Below, in pieces: positions 44,801 to 53,055 of a stretch of DNA of 64,000 nucleotides. The notes beneath the pieces are model-generated. The model did not search any database. It saw only the letters and a program-made list of their open reading frames with translations, and had not been told where the DNA came from. Source of the DNA: Planctomycetota bacterium. GTDB taxonomy: Bacteria; Planctomycetota; UBA1135; UBA2386. The stretch lies in NCBI GenBank assembly GCA_016716265.1, contig JADJWQ010000002.1, positions 1,077,001 to 1,141,000 on the forward strand. The letters run 5' to 3'. Both the position numbers and the translations under genes were made by a program. How positions within the stretch are numbered: position 1 is the stretch's first letter; each line of letters begins with the position of its first letter.

Positions 44801-47420
44801 CCTTGCCCTGGGTCCCGACGACCGTGCCCTCCTCCATCAGGTCCACGAGGTGAGCGATTGGGTGTTCACGCTCGACCGCAACCTCGGCATCGAGTTCTTC
44901 GACCATGGCGGGCACGCCACGCGGCCCGACTACCTCATCGACCACTCGCCCGACATGGCGAGCACTCTGGGACACCGGCTCGTCATCACCTCGCGCTCCG
45001 TCGCCGAGCTCGAAGCGCTCCTGCGCCCGGTCCTCGAGCAGTACGGGCTCCAGGCTGAGGGCCGTCACGCCGTGGTGCTGCTCGACCAGCTCCGGTCGCT
45101 GTCAGGGCGGCTCGCGCTGAAGCTCATCTCGTCGCCGACGCAGCGAGCGGAAGCCCTGGGCCTCGCGCTCTCGCGCCTCTATCTGGAACACCAGGGCGTC
45201 TTCGAGAACCAGATCGTCGTCCCTCTCGACGCGCACCTCGAGCTGTACCGCGTGCTGAAGCAGGGAGCCGATGAGCTGGGCGACGAGGTCAGCTTCAAGC
45301 GCACGGACCTCGGGCTCTTCGACCTCGACATCACCCGGCGCATCATCACGTGCCGCCTCGTCGAGGTGAAGTGCTACTCGGGCGTCGGCGATCTCGCCGC
45401 GTACAATGCGCTCAAGTCGAGCATCGCCGAGCAGATCGGTCAGAGCGAGCAGGTGCTGGCGCACCACTTCGATCCGAAACGCATGCCCCAGGATCGCCCG
45501 GACCGCGCGTTCAAGACGCGCGAGCTCGCGTTGCTCCTCGAGTTCTACCTGGAGCGCGCCGAGCGCTACGGGGCCATCAGCCGCGAGGCCGCCGACGAGG
45601 CGCGCTACTTCGTTCACACGCTCGATGACGGCTACCAGCTCGCGTTCACGCGCAGCGCCCTCATCTTCGATTTCGCCAAGCCCGGCACCGAGCCGCCCGA
45701 GAGCGAGAGCGGCATCGAGTACCATCGGATCGGCGTCGACCTGATCCGTCAGCTCGTCGATGCTGCGGCGCCCAGCGGCGAGTCGTCGGCCAGTCTCAGC
45801 GCCAGCTCCTCGGGGAGCGGTGGGCCCGGCGGTGGTGGCCCGCGCCCGCGCGGCGTCACCGAGGTTCGCCGTCGGCGCGAGCGCGCGCCCTCGGTGCCGA
45901 CGCTCGACTCGGCCGCCTTCCTCGGCTCTCCGCGCGATCGCTCGGTCTCGTGGGAAGAGCTGCGCGGCCGCCAGCCCAGTGTCCCTCCGCCCGCGCACAC
46001 GTCCGTCGCCCCGCAGGAGGCCGTGCCCACGCCCGCCGTGGCGCCCGTGGCACGGCCCACTCCTCCGGAGGCCCCGCCCGTGGCGCCGCCGTCCAAGGCC
46101 GCCACCGTGGCCAACGTAGCGCCCGCAGCACGGCCTCCCGAGCCCCCGGCAGCCGAGGAGCCGCCGCCTGCGCCGAGCCCCGAGGCGAAGACGGCGCACG
46201 CTGTGCCCTACGACATCATGCTCGGCGTCACCGGCGACTCGCCCCAGTACGGGCTGCTCGGCGATGTCTCGGGCCGGCGCATCGCGATCGACCTGAACCA
46301 GACCCACACGATCAGTCTCTTCGGCGTCCAGGGCGGCGGCAAGAGCTACACCCTCGGCACGATCGCGGAGATGGCTTCGTTGCCCATCCCGAACATCAAT
46401 GTCCTGCCGAATCCGCTCGCGACGGTCATCTTCCACTACAGCCCGACGATGGACTACCGCCCGGAGTTCACGTCGATGGTCGCGCCGAACAGCGAGGCCG
46501 CACAGGCGAAGGCGCTGAAGGAGACCTACGGTGCCGAGCCCCGTGCGCTCTCCGACGTGCTCCTCCTCGCGCCTGCCGACAAGCTCGACGAGCGGAAGCA
46601 GGAGTACCCGGACATCGAGGTGCGCCCGCTGAAGTTCGGCGCCGCGGAGCTGCAAACGAGCCACTGGCGCTTCCTCATGGGAGCGGTGGGCAACCAGGCC
46701 ACGTACATCCGGCAGCTCAACCGCGTGATGAAGTCGCTCCGCGACGACTTGACCCTTGAAGGGTTGAACCAAGGCATCGAGGCCTCGTCGCTGCCCGACC
46801 ACCTCAAGGGCATGGCGAAGATGCGCCTCGAGCTCGCGAGCGAGTACATCGACGACTCGGTTCGCCTGAAGGACGAGATCCGCCCGGGCCGTCTCATCAT
46901 CGTCGACCTCCGCGACGAGTTCATCGAGAAGGACGAAGCCCTCGGGCTCTTCGTCGTGCTCCTCCAGCTCTTCGCCGACGCGAAGTACCGCGACGCGCAG
47001 GGCGCGGAGCACTCGTTCAACAAGCTCGTCGTCTTCGACGAAGCCCACAAGTACATCGAGAGCCCCGACCTCGTGGCTGGCCTCATCGAGGTCGTGCGTG
47101 AGATGCGCCACAAGGGGACGAGCATCATGGTCGCGAGCCAGGACCCGCCCTCGGTGCCCATCTCGCTCATCGAGCTCTCCAGCCAGGTCATCCTTCACAA
47201 GTTCAACTCGCCCGCCTGGCTCAAACACATCCAGAAGGCGAATGCGGCGCTCGGCTCGCTCACGCCCGAGAAGATGTCGAACCTGCGCCCCGGCGAGGCC
47301 TTCATCTGGTCGAGCAAGGCGACCGACGACGCGTTCACCAAGAGCGCTGTGAAGATCCGCTGCCGCCCGCGCGTGACCCACCACGGCGGCGCAACGAAGA
47401 CGGCGGTCGGAGGCCACTGA
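41856..47420 (+). CDS. Giant HerA/FtsK-like ATPase with candidate PD-(D/E)XK nuclease motif, 1854 aa (DptH-like)
   Basis: A long N-terminal region (1-1100) without known motifs, then LGLFDLDITRRIITCRLVEV followed by KCYSGVGDLAAYN: Asp1156/Asp1158 and Glu1170-Val-Lys1172 form a plausible PD-(D/E)XK site. A Pro/Ala-rich linker (about 1310-1450) precedes a C-terminal ATPase with ISLFGVQGGGKSYTLGTIAE (Walker A), FNKLVVFDEAHKYIESPDLV (Walker B) and EVVREMRHKGTSIMVASQDP. The ATPase matches HerA/VirB4-type motors, and the size and layout match DptH-like restriction proteins. Likely the DNA-translocating, and perhaps cutting, component. GTG 41856. Confidence 0.75.
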   Translation: MSAGFQELTQAQLTMELENVAIPLLVEQLRTRVAGHCMRVSDLDAELMVRLCARLRAELPSTTVVVLTDGKLPIPSELAVSSTKLVELRNPHADGSLRQPLLVFVPSEVRASAEDSFGVATFEEVSVTGLYEALIKRLVEGIPPALRGSVQESLRRLRESESPWTFADALSTVRFLLTAKVNGNDAEAIGASLYEIGLVPDFEWLAPPEKAPPRLVRNRECVEKLTWSARSERGRVGELGLAKRAFKNLLGNFLAEAGTDDPRQWARRIVVDKSHWQLAFNKWEFEDGGVLPDSIFVGEVQTDLPTVADDETKEPLAQLIGQHILPVSSLKKFNVTFRTEPHPSKVQGLAKFVAQVISKEHGPIGLVRSKAVWKTATDKATISFSALGKIDWEEGWHFVRVLAQTESGDLIPLVDANGHAIAWSADTEEPLPRPNESDLFYVLPETEVEIEPAQRAVPREPSALHALFRAQFSAILDNRDPASVVFGHAAWAEKTKGHVTGADMLEVKLGREGSVHVPVSRALKSIEQKILATPEGPISWRIPLNHGVPGTSTGEVNGWPQGPACDRFLGARTRYFEAVRGGTSELVTQGIDAAAQAELASDYAEAYLELLADLSRRAEATAKSDSQRAFADLRKVLALDSVLLAIVDHRGRRRDAVLVAPTHPLRALWFATWAKLGARWVAAAKSAPHEYVIPTRDALLKLLSPTSFPPVLPTEAGHVLTAVDSINPFWTLFAPSNEEDPRGLVGEVCSALGLPEPAIGGALIDGAYLASRVRRYLVQHPYVRTLTINAFNPGRAGVLGDMLLELQKETAFADLRYDLRLFVPDPDAPGVGEEIAALLTTDGGTAAREADAFSVPAETHLHPKLRFAVRATKDFRTSPDTHAAHLSLLFDVFPAEEVAARKADPRHATAFVHGLVQEFSTEYHEDELTVAWRRLPRHGVAQPIEDAEELSDLLGSLAAAMSSATATIATGQSGIDLRPVVSLALGPDDRALLHQVHEVSDWVFTLDRNLGIEFFDHGGHATRPDYLIDHSPDMASTLGHRLVITSRSVAELEALLRPVLEQYGLQAEGRHAVVLLDQLRSLSGRLALKLISSPTQRAEALGLALSRLYLEHQGVFENQIVVPLDAHLELYRVLKQGADELGDEVSFKRTDLGLFDLDITRRIITCRLVEVKCYSGVGDLAAYNALKSSIAEQIGQSEQVLAHHFDPKRMPQDRPDRAFKTRELALLLEFYLERAERYGAISREAADEARYFVHTLDDGYQLAFTRSALIFDFAKPGTEPPESESGIEYHRIGVDLIRQLVDAAAPSGESSASLSASSSGSGGPGGGGPRPRGVTEVRRRRERAPSVPTLDSAAFLGSPRDRSVSWEELRGRQPSVPPPAHTSVAPQEAVPTPAVAPVARPTPPEAPPVAPPSKAATVANVAPAARPPEPPAAEEPPPAPSPEAKTAHAVPYDIMLGVTGDSPQYGLLGDVSGRRIAIDLNQTHTISLFGVQGGGKSYTLGTIAEMASLPIPNINVLPNPLATVIFHYSPTMDYRPEFTSMVAPNSEAAQAKALKETYGAEPRALSDVLLLAPADKLDERKQEYPDIEVRPLKFGAAELQTSHWRFLMGAVGNQATYIRQLNRVMKSLRDDLTLEGLNQGIEASSLPDHLKGMAKMRLELASEYIDDSVRLKDEIRPGRLIIVDLRDEFIEKDEALGLFVVLLQLFADAKYRDAQGAEHSFNKLVVFDEAHKYIESPDLVAGLIEVVREMRHKGTSIMVASQDPPSVPISLIELSSQVILHKFNSPAWLKHIQKANAALGSLTPEKMSNLRPGEAFIWSSKATDDAFTKSAVKIRCRPRVTHHGGATKTAVGGH

Positions 47421-48646
47421 TGACGACCTCGTTCTCCGCTGTCGACCCGGCGCTGGGGTACCTATACCAGGTGCGACTCGCGCTCCTGTGGTCGCTGCGG
47501 CGAGCAAGGAGCGGCACTGACTTCATCGTCTCGCTCGAGACATTGGACGACGTCGCGTTCGAGTCGACAGGCGGCACCCCCGAGGAGTTGCTGCAGGCCA
47601 AGCATCACCGGAACCGAGAAGCCACACTCACGAACGCGAGCGGCGACCTCTGGAAGTCGCTCCGCGTCTGGTTTGAAGGCTACGCAGCGAAGCAGGTGCC
47701 ACTGAGCACGACGCGGTACCTGCTGACGACGGGGGTGGCGCCGGAGGAGAGCGTGGCCTCTCTGCTGCGCGGCGAAGGGCGGGATGTCGAGAAGGCGCTG
47801 CAGCTCCTCGTAGCGGTGACGCAGATCTCGGAGAGCGACAGCAACGCAAAGGCCTACGAAGCGTTTCTGGCAGCGCCGGTCGCCACGCGAAAGGCGATTC
47901 TCGAAAACGTCGTGGTCATCGACCGGGCCCCGACCGTGGTGACGATCGACGAGGACATCAAGAAGGAGGTCCGGTGGTCCGCGCAGCAGGAGCACTTGGA
48001 TGCCTTCGCCCGTCGGCTAGAGGGCTGGTGGCTCGACCGAGTCATCAAGCAGCTCGCCGATCCGAGCGGTACCTCGGGGATTCAGGGAACCGAGATCGAC
48101 CAGGCCATCGATGAGCTGCGAGAGCAGTTCAAGCCGAACAACCTTCCGATCGACAGGGAACTCGCGAGTTACGTGCTCGATGAGCGAACGAAGAATGCCC
48201 ATGCCGAGTCCCCATTCGTCCACCAGCTCAAGCTGGTCGCGGCCGGCGATGACCGCGTCGCGTTCGCGATGCGGAACTACTACCGCGCGTTCGAACAGCG
48301 CTCGCGCTGGATGCGCGAGCACCTCCTGCTTGTCGGTGAGCTCACCCGCTACGACGGCAAGCTTGTTGAGGAGTGGGAGCAGGCGTACCTCGCGGCGAAG
48401 GACGAGATCTCGCCGACGGCTGCCGAAGACGAGAAGCGGAAAGTTGGTCGCGAAGTTCTCTCGAAGACCGAGGCGGTACGGCTTCCGGTTCGGCCGGACG
48501 TGACCGAGTCCTTCGTCGTGCGCGGGTCGTTCCAGATGCTCGCGGACGAGGCGAAGGTTGGATGGCACCCAGACTATCGAGATCTCCTCGAGTCGTTCGG
48601 CAAGCCGTCGCAGTCCGATGACGCGGCCAAGGGAGGGGACGAGTGA
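47420..48646 (+). CDS. ABC-three-component system protein with Cap4-like nuclease motif, 408 aa
   Basis: The N-terminus ALGYLYQVRLALLWSLRRAR, then IVSLETLDDVAFESTGG and ELLQAKHHRN, carries a Cap4/DUF4297-like dsDNA-nuclease pattern: Glu40, Asp43-Asp44, Gln59-Ala-Lys61. The rest is helical with RWSAQQEHLDAFARRLEGWW, NLPIDRELASYVLDERTKNA and RNYYRAFEQRSRWMREHLLL, typical of the third component of ABC-3C systems. ATG 47420 overlaps the giant ATPase stop (TGATG). Expected to be the effector switched on by the ATPase and middle component. Confidence 0.75.
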   Translation: MTTSFSAVDPALGYLYQVRLALLWSLRRARSGTDFIVSLETLDDVAFESTGGTPEELLQAKHHRNREATLTNASGDLWKSLRVWFEGYAAKQVPLSTTRYLLTTGVAPEESVASLLRGEGRDVEKALQLLVAVTQISESDSNAKAYEAFLAAPVATRKAILENVVVIDRAPTVVTIDEDIKKEVRWSAQQEHLDAFARRLEGWWLDRVIKQLADPSGTSGIQGTEIDQAIDELREQFKPNNLPIDRELASYVLDERTKNAHAESPFVHQLKLVAAGDDRVAFAMRNYYRAFEQRSRWMREHLLLVGELTRYDGKLVEEWEQAYLAAKDEISPTAAEDEKRKVGREVLSKTEAVRLPVRPDVTESFVVRGSFQMLADEAKVGWHPDYRDLLESFGKPSQSDDAAKGGDE

Positions 48647-49140
48647 CCCTCTGGCGTGAACGGTCCATTGAGGAGCGGCACCTGCTGAACCCGAGTTTCT
48701 GCTCGGTGGTGCTTTGGTACGCGGCGGCCGGATACGTCGCGAAGCGCAACCCGGCCATGCCGTTGGCAATGTCGTTCCTCGTGCTGCCCTTCGTGCTCCA
48801 TCGACCGACGCGCGAGAGCCTGCCACGCACGACGGCGACCTCCCTCGCGGCCTGGCTTACGGACCAGCCTCTCATTCGCGCGCGAGTCGCCGAGCGCGCC
48901 GTCGCTCTTCGGCCCTTCACGCAGGAGGCGCTGCTGTTCGGCGGCGCGCATCAGCTTCTCGTGCTCGGCGCAGATGGAATCCGCGCGAGCGCATCCGCGA
49001 AGAAGACCATCGAGAGTGGGCTCGCGGAAACGAGCGATGAAGTTCGCGCGTGTGCCAAGCGAGCCGACTTCGTCGGGAAGTGGTTCGAGAAGGCCGGGAA
49101 GGCAGAGACCGTTCTGGCGCTGCTGGGAGTCAGGCCATGA
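48643..49140 (+). CDS. ABC-three-component system middle component, 165 aa
   Basis: Begins MTLWRERSIEERHLLNPSFC and continues CSVVLWYAAAGYVAKRN, MPLAMSFLVLPFVLHRPTRE, SLPRTTATSLAAWLTDQP and ARVAERAVALRPFTQEALLF. NPAFC-like start and the LVLPLVLH motif are the hallmarks of the small middle component that bridges the ATPase and the effector in ABC-3C conflict systems. GTG 48643 overlaps the preceding stop; its own stop overlaps the ATPase start. Confidence 0.8.
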   Translation: MTLWRERSIEERHLLNPSFCSVVLWYAAAGYVAKRNPAMPLAMSFLVLPFVLHRPTRESLPRTTATSLAAWLTDQPLIRARVAERAVALRPFTQEALLFGGAHQLLVLGADGIRASASAKKTIESGLAETSDEVRACAKRADFVGKWFEKAGKAETVLALLGVRP

Positions 49141-51089
49141 GCGTGCAGATCCTCGACATCGTCATCTACAGCCACGATGGCCGTCGCCGCGAGCTGCGGC
49201 TGAAGCCTGGGAAGGTGAACATCATCACCGGCGCTCCCACCACCGGTAAGTCCTCGCTCATCGAGATCGTCGATTACTGCTTCGCAAGCAAGGAGTGCGG
49301 CGTCGCTGTCGGCCCGATCCGCAGGTTCGTGTCCTGGTTCGGAGTGCGGCTCCAGCTCTCGTCCGGGCAGGCGTTTGTCGCGCGACGGTGCCCGGCGGCC
49401 GGAAGGAACTCGAGCGAGGACTTCTTCATCACGACTGCCACGGCCGTGGAGTTGCCGAACGCCGCTGATCTTCATCAGACGACCAACACGACCGGCGCGC
49501 TGGGCTTCCTGAACTCATGGACGGGCATCCGCGACAACATCCACGAAACGCCCGCGCTCCAACGCACGTCGCTCACGGCGTCCGTCCGACATGCGGTGAA
49601 TCTCTGCTTCCAGGGACAGAGCGAGATTAACCGTAAGGAGCAGCTCTTTCACGGCACCGACAACGACTTCGCCAAGCGCGATCTGCGAGACACGCTGCCG
49701 TACCTCCTCGGCGCAGTCGAGGACGACCACGTTCGCAAGCTGGGCGAGCTGCGCAAGGCGAAGGAGCGACTGCGTGCGGTTGAGCGGCGTCTGTCAGAGC
49801 TGGCGCCGCTGCGGAACGATGCGAGCAAGGCCGGCGCGCTACTCGCCGAAGCCCGTGACGTCGGGCTGTCGAGCGTCGTGCCGACTAGGTGGGAGGAGAC
49901 CATCGCTGCGCTCCGAGCCGTCGCGAAGACTTCGCTCGCCAGCGTGGATGTGACGCTCCCGCAGAACGGCGAGTTCGCGAGACTGAGCGCTGAGCGGAAG
50001 GCGCTGAATGCAGAGCACGCGCGGCTGCGCGCGGAGATTGGAACGGCGCGCGCGTTCGCGAACGAGGAACGCGGGTTCTCGCGCGAGGCAAACGAGCAGC
50101 GTGCACGACTGGCTACCATTGGGATCTTTCATGGGCGCGAGCCTGGGCACACGTGCCCGCTCTGCTCGCAAGAACTGCCGTCCACGAGCGCCCCTGCACC
50201 GGTGGCTGCGCTCCAGGATGCGCTCTCGGGTTTGTCACGTCGGATGGAGTCGATCGCAAAGATCGAGCCCCAGGTAGAGCAGGCGATCGGCCAACTTGAG
50301 AAGCAACTCGAGGACGTGCACCAGGCGCTGCTACGGAACCGCAGCGAGCTCGATGCGGTACGTGCGGCCGACGCCAAGCTCGCCGACGCTCAAACCGAGT
50401 CGAATAACAAGTCGCGCGTGCTGGGGCGAGTCGGCCTGTACATCGAGAGCATGCCGGACCTGCCTGATACGACGGACCTTGAGAAGCATGCCGAAGTACT
50501 CCGTGCGGAGGTTGCGCGCCTAGAAGAAGAGCTGAGCGACGAGCGAGTTCAAGAGCGGTTGACGTCGATGAGCATCCTCCTCGGCAAGCGCATGACGGCC
50601 TGGGCAGCGCGGCTCTCCCTGGAGTTTTCGGACTCGCCCCTGCGCTTCGACTTCAAGAAGCTCACGGTGGTCGCGGACACCGAGGAGGACGGCGACGTTC
50701 CGTTGGACCGGATGGGCAGCGGCAAGAACTGGGTCGGGTACCACCTCATCGCGCACCTCGCGCTGCACCAGTGGTTCGCTCAGCGCGCACGCCCCGTGCC
50801 GAACTTCCTCTTCCTGGACCAACCGTCACAGGTCTATTTCCCGCCCGACAAGGACGTCGAAGGTTCGACCGCGCTGCTGGACGATGACGAGCGGCTTGCT
50901 GTTTCCGAGATGTTCCGCCTCATCTTCGACGCAGTGAAGGAGGTGGCACCGGGGTTCCAGGTGATCGTCACCGAGCACGCTGACCTCACCGAAGACTGGT
51001 ACGCCGAGGCCGTGGTGGAGAAGTGGCGAGGCGGCACGAAGCTCGTGCCAGCAGACTGGCCGCGCGCTGGGGAAGGAGCTGCTGAGTGA
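49137..51089 (+). CDS. SMC/Rad50-like ATPase of an ABC-three-component system (DUF3732)
   Basis: 650 residues. KVNIITGAPTTGKSSLIEIV holds Walker A (Gly32-Ser39) and is followed by DYCFASKECGVAVGPIR. A coiled-coil mid-region carries a Rad50-style zinc hook, TCPLCSQEL (Cys340, Cys343). The C-terminal half has DRMGSGKNWVGYHLIAHLAL (ABC signature region) and FLFLDQPSQVYFPPDKD (Walker B). DUF3732 ATPases pair with the middle component and an effector; the hook domain may sense DNA ends. ATG 49137 overlaps the preceding stop. Confidence 0.88.
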   Translation: MSVQILDIVIYSHDGRRRELRLKPGKVNIITGAPTTGKSSLIEIVDYCFASKECGVAVGPIRRFVSWFGVRLQLSSGQAFVARRCPAAGRNSSEDFFITTATAVELPNAADLHQTTNTTGALGFLNSWTGIRDNIHETPALQRTSLTASVRHAVNLCFQGQSEINRKEQLFHGTDNDFAKRDLRDTLPYLLGAVEDDHVRKLGELRKAKERLRAVERRLSELAPLRNDASKAGALLAEARDVGLSSVVPTRWEETIAALRAVAKTSLASVDVTLPQNGEFARLSAERKALNAEHARLRAEIGTARAFANEERGFSREANEQRARLATIGIFHGREPGHTCPLCSQELPSTSAPAPVAALQDALSGLSRRMESIAKIEPQVEQAIGQLEKQLEDVHQALLRNRSELDAVRAADAKLADAQTESNNKSRVLGRVGLYIESMPDLPDTTDLEKHAEVLRAEVARLEEELSDERVQERLTSMSILLGKRMTAWAARLSLEFSDSPLRFDFKKLTVVADTEEDGDVPLDRMGSGKNWVGYHLIAHLALHQWFAQRARPVPNFLFLDQPSQVYFPPDKDVEGSTALLDDDERLAVSEMFRLIFDAVKEVAPGFQVIVTEHADLTEDWYAEAVVEKWRGGTKLVPADWPRAGEGAAE

Positions 51090-51180
51090 AGCAGCCTGGC
51101 GTAGGGGGAACACCCATCACCACGCCCCGCGAGTCCCATCACCTCGACCGCAAGTCGCTGCGCCTCGTCACGGGCGTGAA
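51086..51180 (+). pseudogene. Truncated AlbA_2/Schlafen-like ATP-binding protein, N-terminal stub
   Basis: GTG 51086 overlaps the DUF3732 stop, as if it were an eleventh operon gene. PRESHHLDRKSLRLVTG is the standard opening of AlbA_2 domain proteins (E..LDRKSLR.VTG), but after VTG the family sequence is lost and the frame runs on to 51475 without domain character. It was probably cut by the junction near 51180. From there to 51471 I see no gene. Confidence 0.5.
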
Positions 51181-51471
51181 GGCGGCGACGTTTTCGATTC
51201 GGGCCACGTCGGAGCGATGGCCAGGATCTGTGGGCAGAACGGACTGCCCGAGCATTTCGTCCAGCTTCGCCACGGGCGCGCCCGCTCGGTTCGCCGCGCC
51301 CCACGCTCGGGCCCGCGTCGGCGCGCCCTGGGCCAACGTGGGCGCCCTGGTGGGGCTCGTCGGCGAGTCCGAGCTCGCTCGGCTTCAGCGCACCGTCTTC
51401 GGTTCCGACCGCGTCAGCAGGGCCTCGACCGCCGAGCGCGGCACGCTCCGTCGTGGCACGCGACGCCCGTT

Positions 51472-52146
51472 CTAGGTCGGCCTCAGCTCGAAGACGAAGG
51501 CGTTGCTGGGCGCGTCGATGATGCCCGGAAGGCGACGCCCGTCCTCGGGCAACATCGTGCGCTTGCGAAGCTCGAAGCCGACTGCCTCGACGAACCACTG
51601 CGTCGCGCTGACGGCGTACATGCGGCCGACGCCGACCCCGTACGCGTGGCGCACGATGTACTCGACGAGCGCGCGGCCGTGCTTCTTCCGCCGACAGGTC
51701 GCGCGGACCGCGAGCGCCCGGAGCACCGCTGCGTCGCCGTACTCATCGAGTACCGCGACGCCGATGACGACGCGGCCGTGCTCAAGGACGACGCGCGTCC
51801 GCTTCCCGCCCGCGGGCTCGAGCCAGAGCTCCGACGTGGGGAACCAGGTCATCTCCAGCAGCATGTTCGCGACCAGCTCATCCCGGGCCTCGAGCTCGCG
51901 GAAGACACGGCGCGGCGACCCCTTCGGCTTCTCGATCAGCCCCGAGGTGCGAGGCGGCTCTGGCTTCGGCGGCTCGGGCGGCGGCCAGGGTTCCCCACGA
52001 CGCTCGGCCCGGTGCTTCGCGCGCCACATGCCGAGCAGGGTCTCGGCGAGAACGCTGGCCACCTCGTCCATACGGCGCTGCACGTCGGCACGTCGTTCCT
52101 CGTGCGCGATCTCGGCGGTGGCGTCGGGCTGCGGGGCCTGGTCCAT
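51472..52146 (-). CDS. GNAT-like acetyltransferase with prophage-type N-terminal helix
   Basis: 224 residues. The N-terminal part RRADVQRRMDEVASVLAETL then LGMWRAKHRAERRGE is paralogous to the 61-residue protein at 28603. A Pro-rich linker leads to a GNAT fold: LRALAVRATCRRKKHGRALV (acetyl-CoA loop region), EYIVRHAYGVGVGRMYAVSA, TQWFVEAVGFELRKRTML. Substrate unknown. ATG 52144-52146. Upstream are four CTGTCCC/GGGACAG words, as near the prophage control regions, which suggests common origin or regulation. Confidence 0.7.
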   Translation of the reverse strand: MDQAPQPDATAEIAHEERRADVQRRMDEVASVLAETLLGMWRAKHRAERRGEPWPPPEPPKPEPPRTSGLIEKPKGSPRRVFRELEARDELVANMLLEMTWFPTSELWLEPAGGKRTRVVLEHGRVVIGVAVLDEYGDAAVLRALAVRATCRRKKHGRALVEYIVRHAYGVGVGRMYAVSATQWFVEAVGFELRKRTMLPEDGRRLPGIIDAPSNAFVFELRPT

Positions 52147-52214
52147 GCAGCCACCACTCAGGCTCGCTTCGCCGCTACAGTCCAGCGGCAGCCGGGACGC
52201 CTCGCTTTCGCTTA

Positions 52215-52368
52215 GCCTGTCCCAAGGGCACGCGATCCCAAGGCGACGGACTCACGATGGGACAGCGCGAAGCGGCGAATCTGTCCCAGCGCTCTCGGCG
52301 GAAGTTCTCGGAGTCGCAGCGCGAGCGCCGTCGTGGGTCAGTACGAACATCCGAATCTGTCCCAACCC
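52215..52368. promoter_or_regulatory. Cluster of CTGTCCC/GGGACAG words upstream of the GNAT gene
   Basis: CTGTCCC near 52218, GGGACAG at 52260, CTGTCCCAG at 52282 and CTGTCCC at 52362. The second and third face each other about 16 bp apart, forming an inverted pair. The same word clusters in the prophage divergent control region (15590-15960) and before 28603. Confidence 0.4.
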
Positions 52369-52404
52369 CGTTTACCGAGAGCGTTCGCAGGCTGCGCCGC
52401 ACAC

Positions 52405-52860
52405 GGAGCCACCTCCGCGCGGAGTCGCGGATCGGCCCGCCCCGCGGTTGACCGCCGCGGGGCGGCGGCGATTTCGGGGGAGGTGTGCGAAGGTCGCGTG
52501 CGTGCGCGGGTTGCGTCGGCTCGTCGACGGACGGGCGCGTCTCCGCGAGAGCGTCGTGACCGGGTCACCCACGCCGGAACGGGGACGTCCGGATCGGCAC
52601 CAGGGCGGGTGCTCTCTGCGGACGGGCGAGAGAGCACGGTCGCTGGTTAACAGTCGGCCGGCTCGCGGTGCCCGAGACGCCACCCCTCCGTGCTCGCGCG
52701 ACCAGCGAGGTCCCGCTCGTCGTGCTGCCCGGGGCGCACGACGAGCCGTGCAGCGGCGCTACGCGCGAGACGCCCGCCGACGCCACGCCGTCGCCGCGAC
52801 GCGATCTTGCACGGCCACGCAGGAAACCCGCTGCGCTACCTTGCCGACGTGCGGCGTCGC
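52405..52860 (+). repeat. Dispersed repeat, copy A (about 455 bp)
   Basis: Starts GGAGCCACCTCCGCGCGGAG and matches 62662-63120 in the same orientation over its length with scattered substitutions; the best match is the first 250 bp. It contains a hairpin GCCCCGCGG/CCGCGGGGC. No coding frame is shared convincingly, so it looks like a non-coding repeat or an element end. With the flanks, 52147-53055 contains no gene that I can support. Confidence 0.75.
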
Positions 52861-53055
52861 TGCCCTGCCCCGACCAGAGGTTCGAGAATCCGCAGCCACC
52901 GGCCGTCGGACACTCACGCTGGATCCAGCCGGCCACGGCCGTCCCGAGAAGGCGGAGAGCCTGGAGTCGAGGCACGGCACGCACGATCGTGGCGGTCCAG
53001 CGCAAGTCCGTAAGCGCCGCGAGCCCAGCGCGTTCGAGTCTTCGGAGAGGACGGC

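Noticed and set aside
31798..51089. Classification as BREX or DISARM
   Set aside because: No PglZ phosphatase, no BrxC/BrxL and no DrmA/B-type helicase pair; only the NERD-kinase part recalls PglW.
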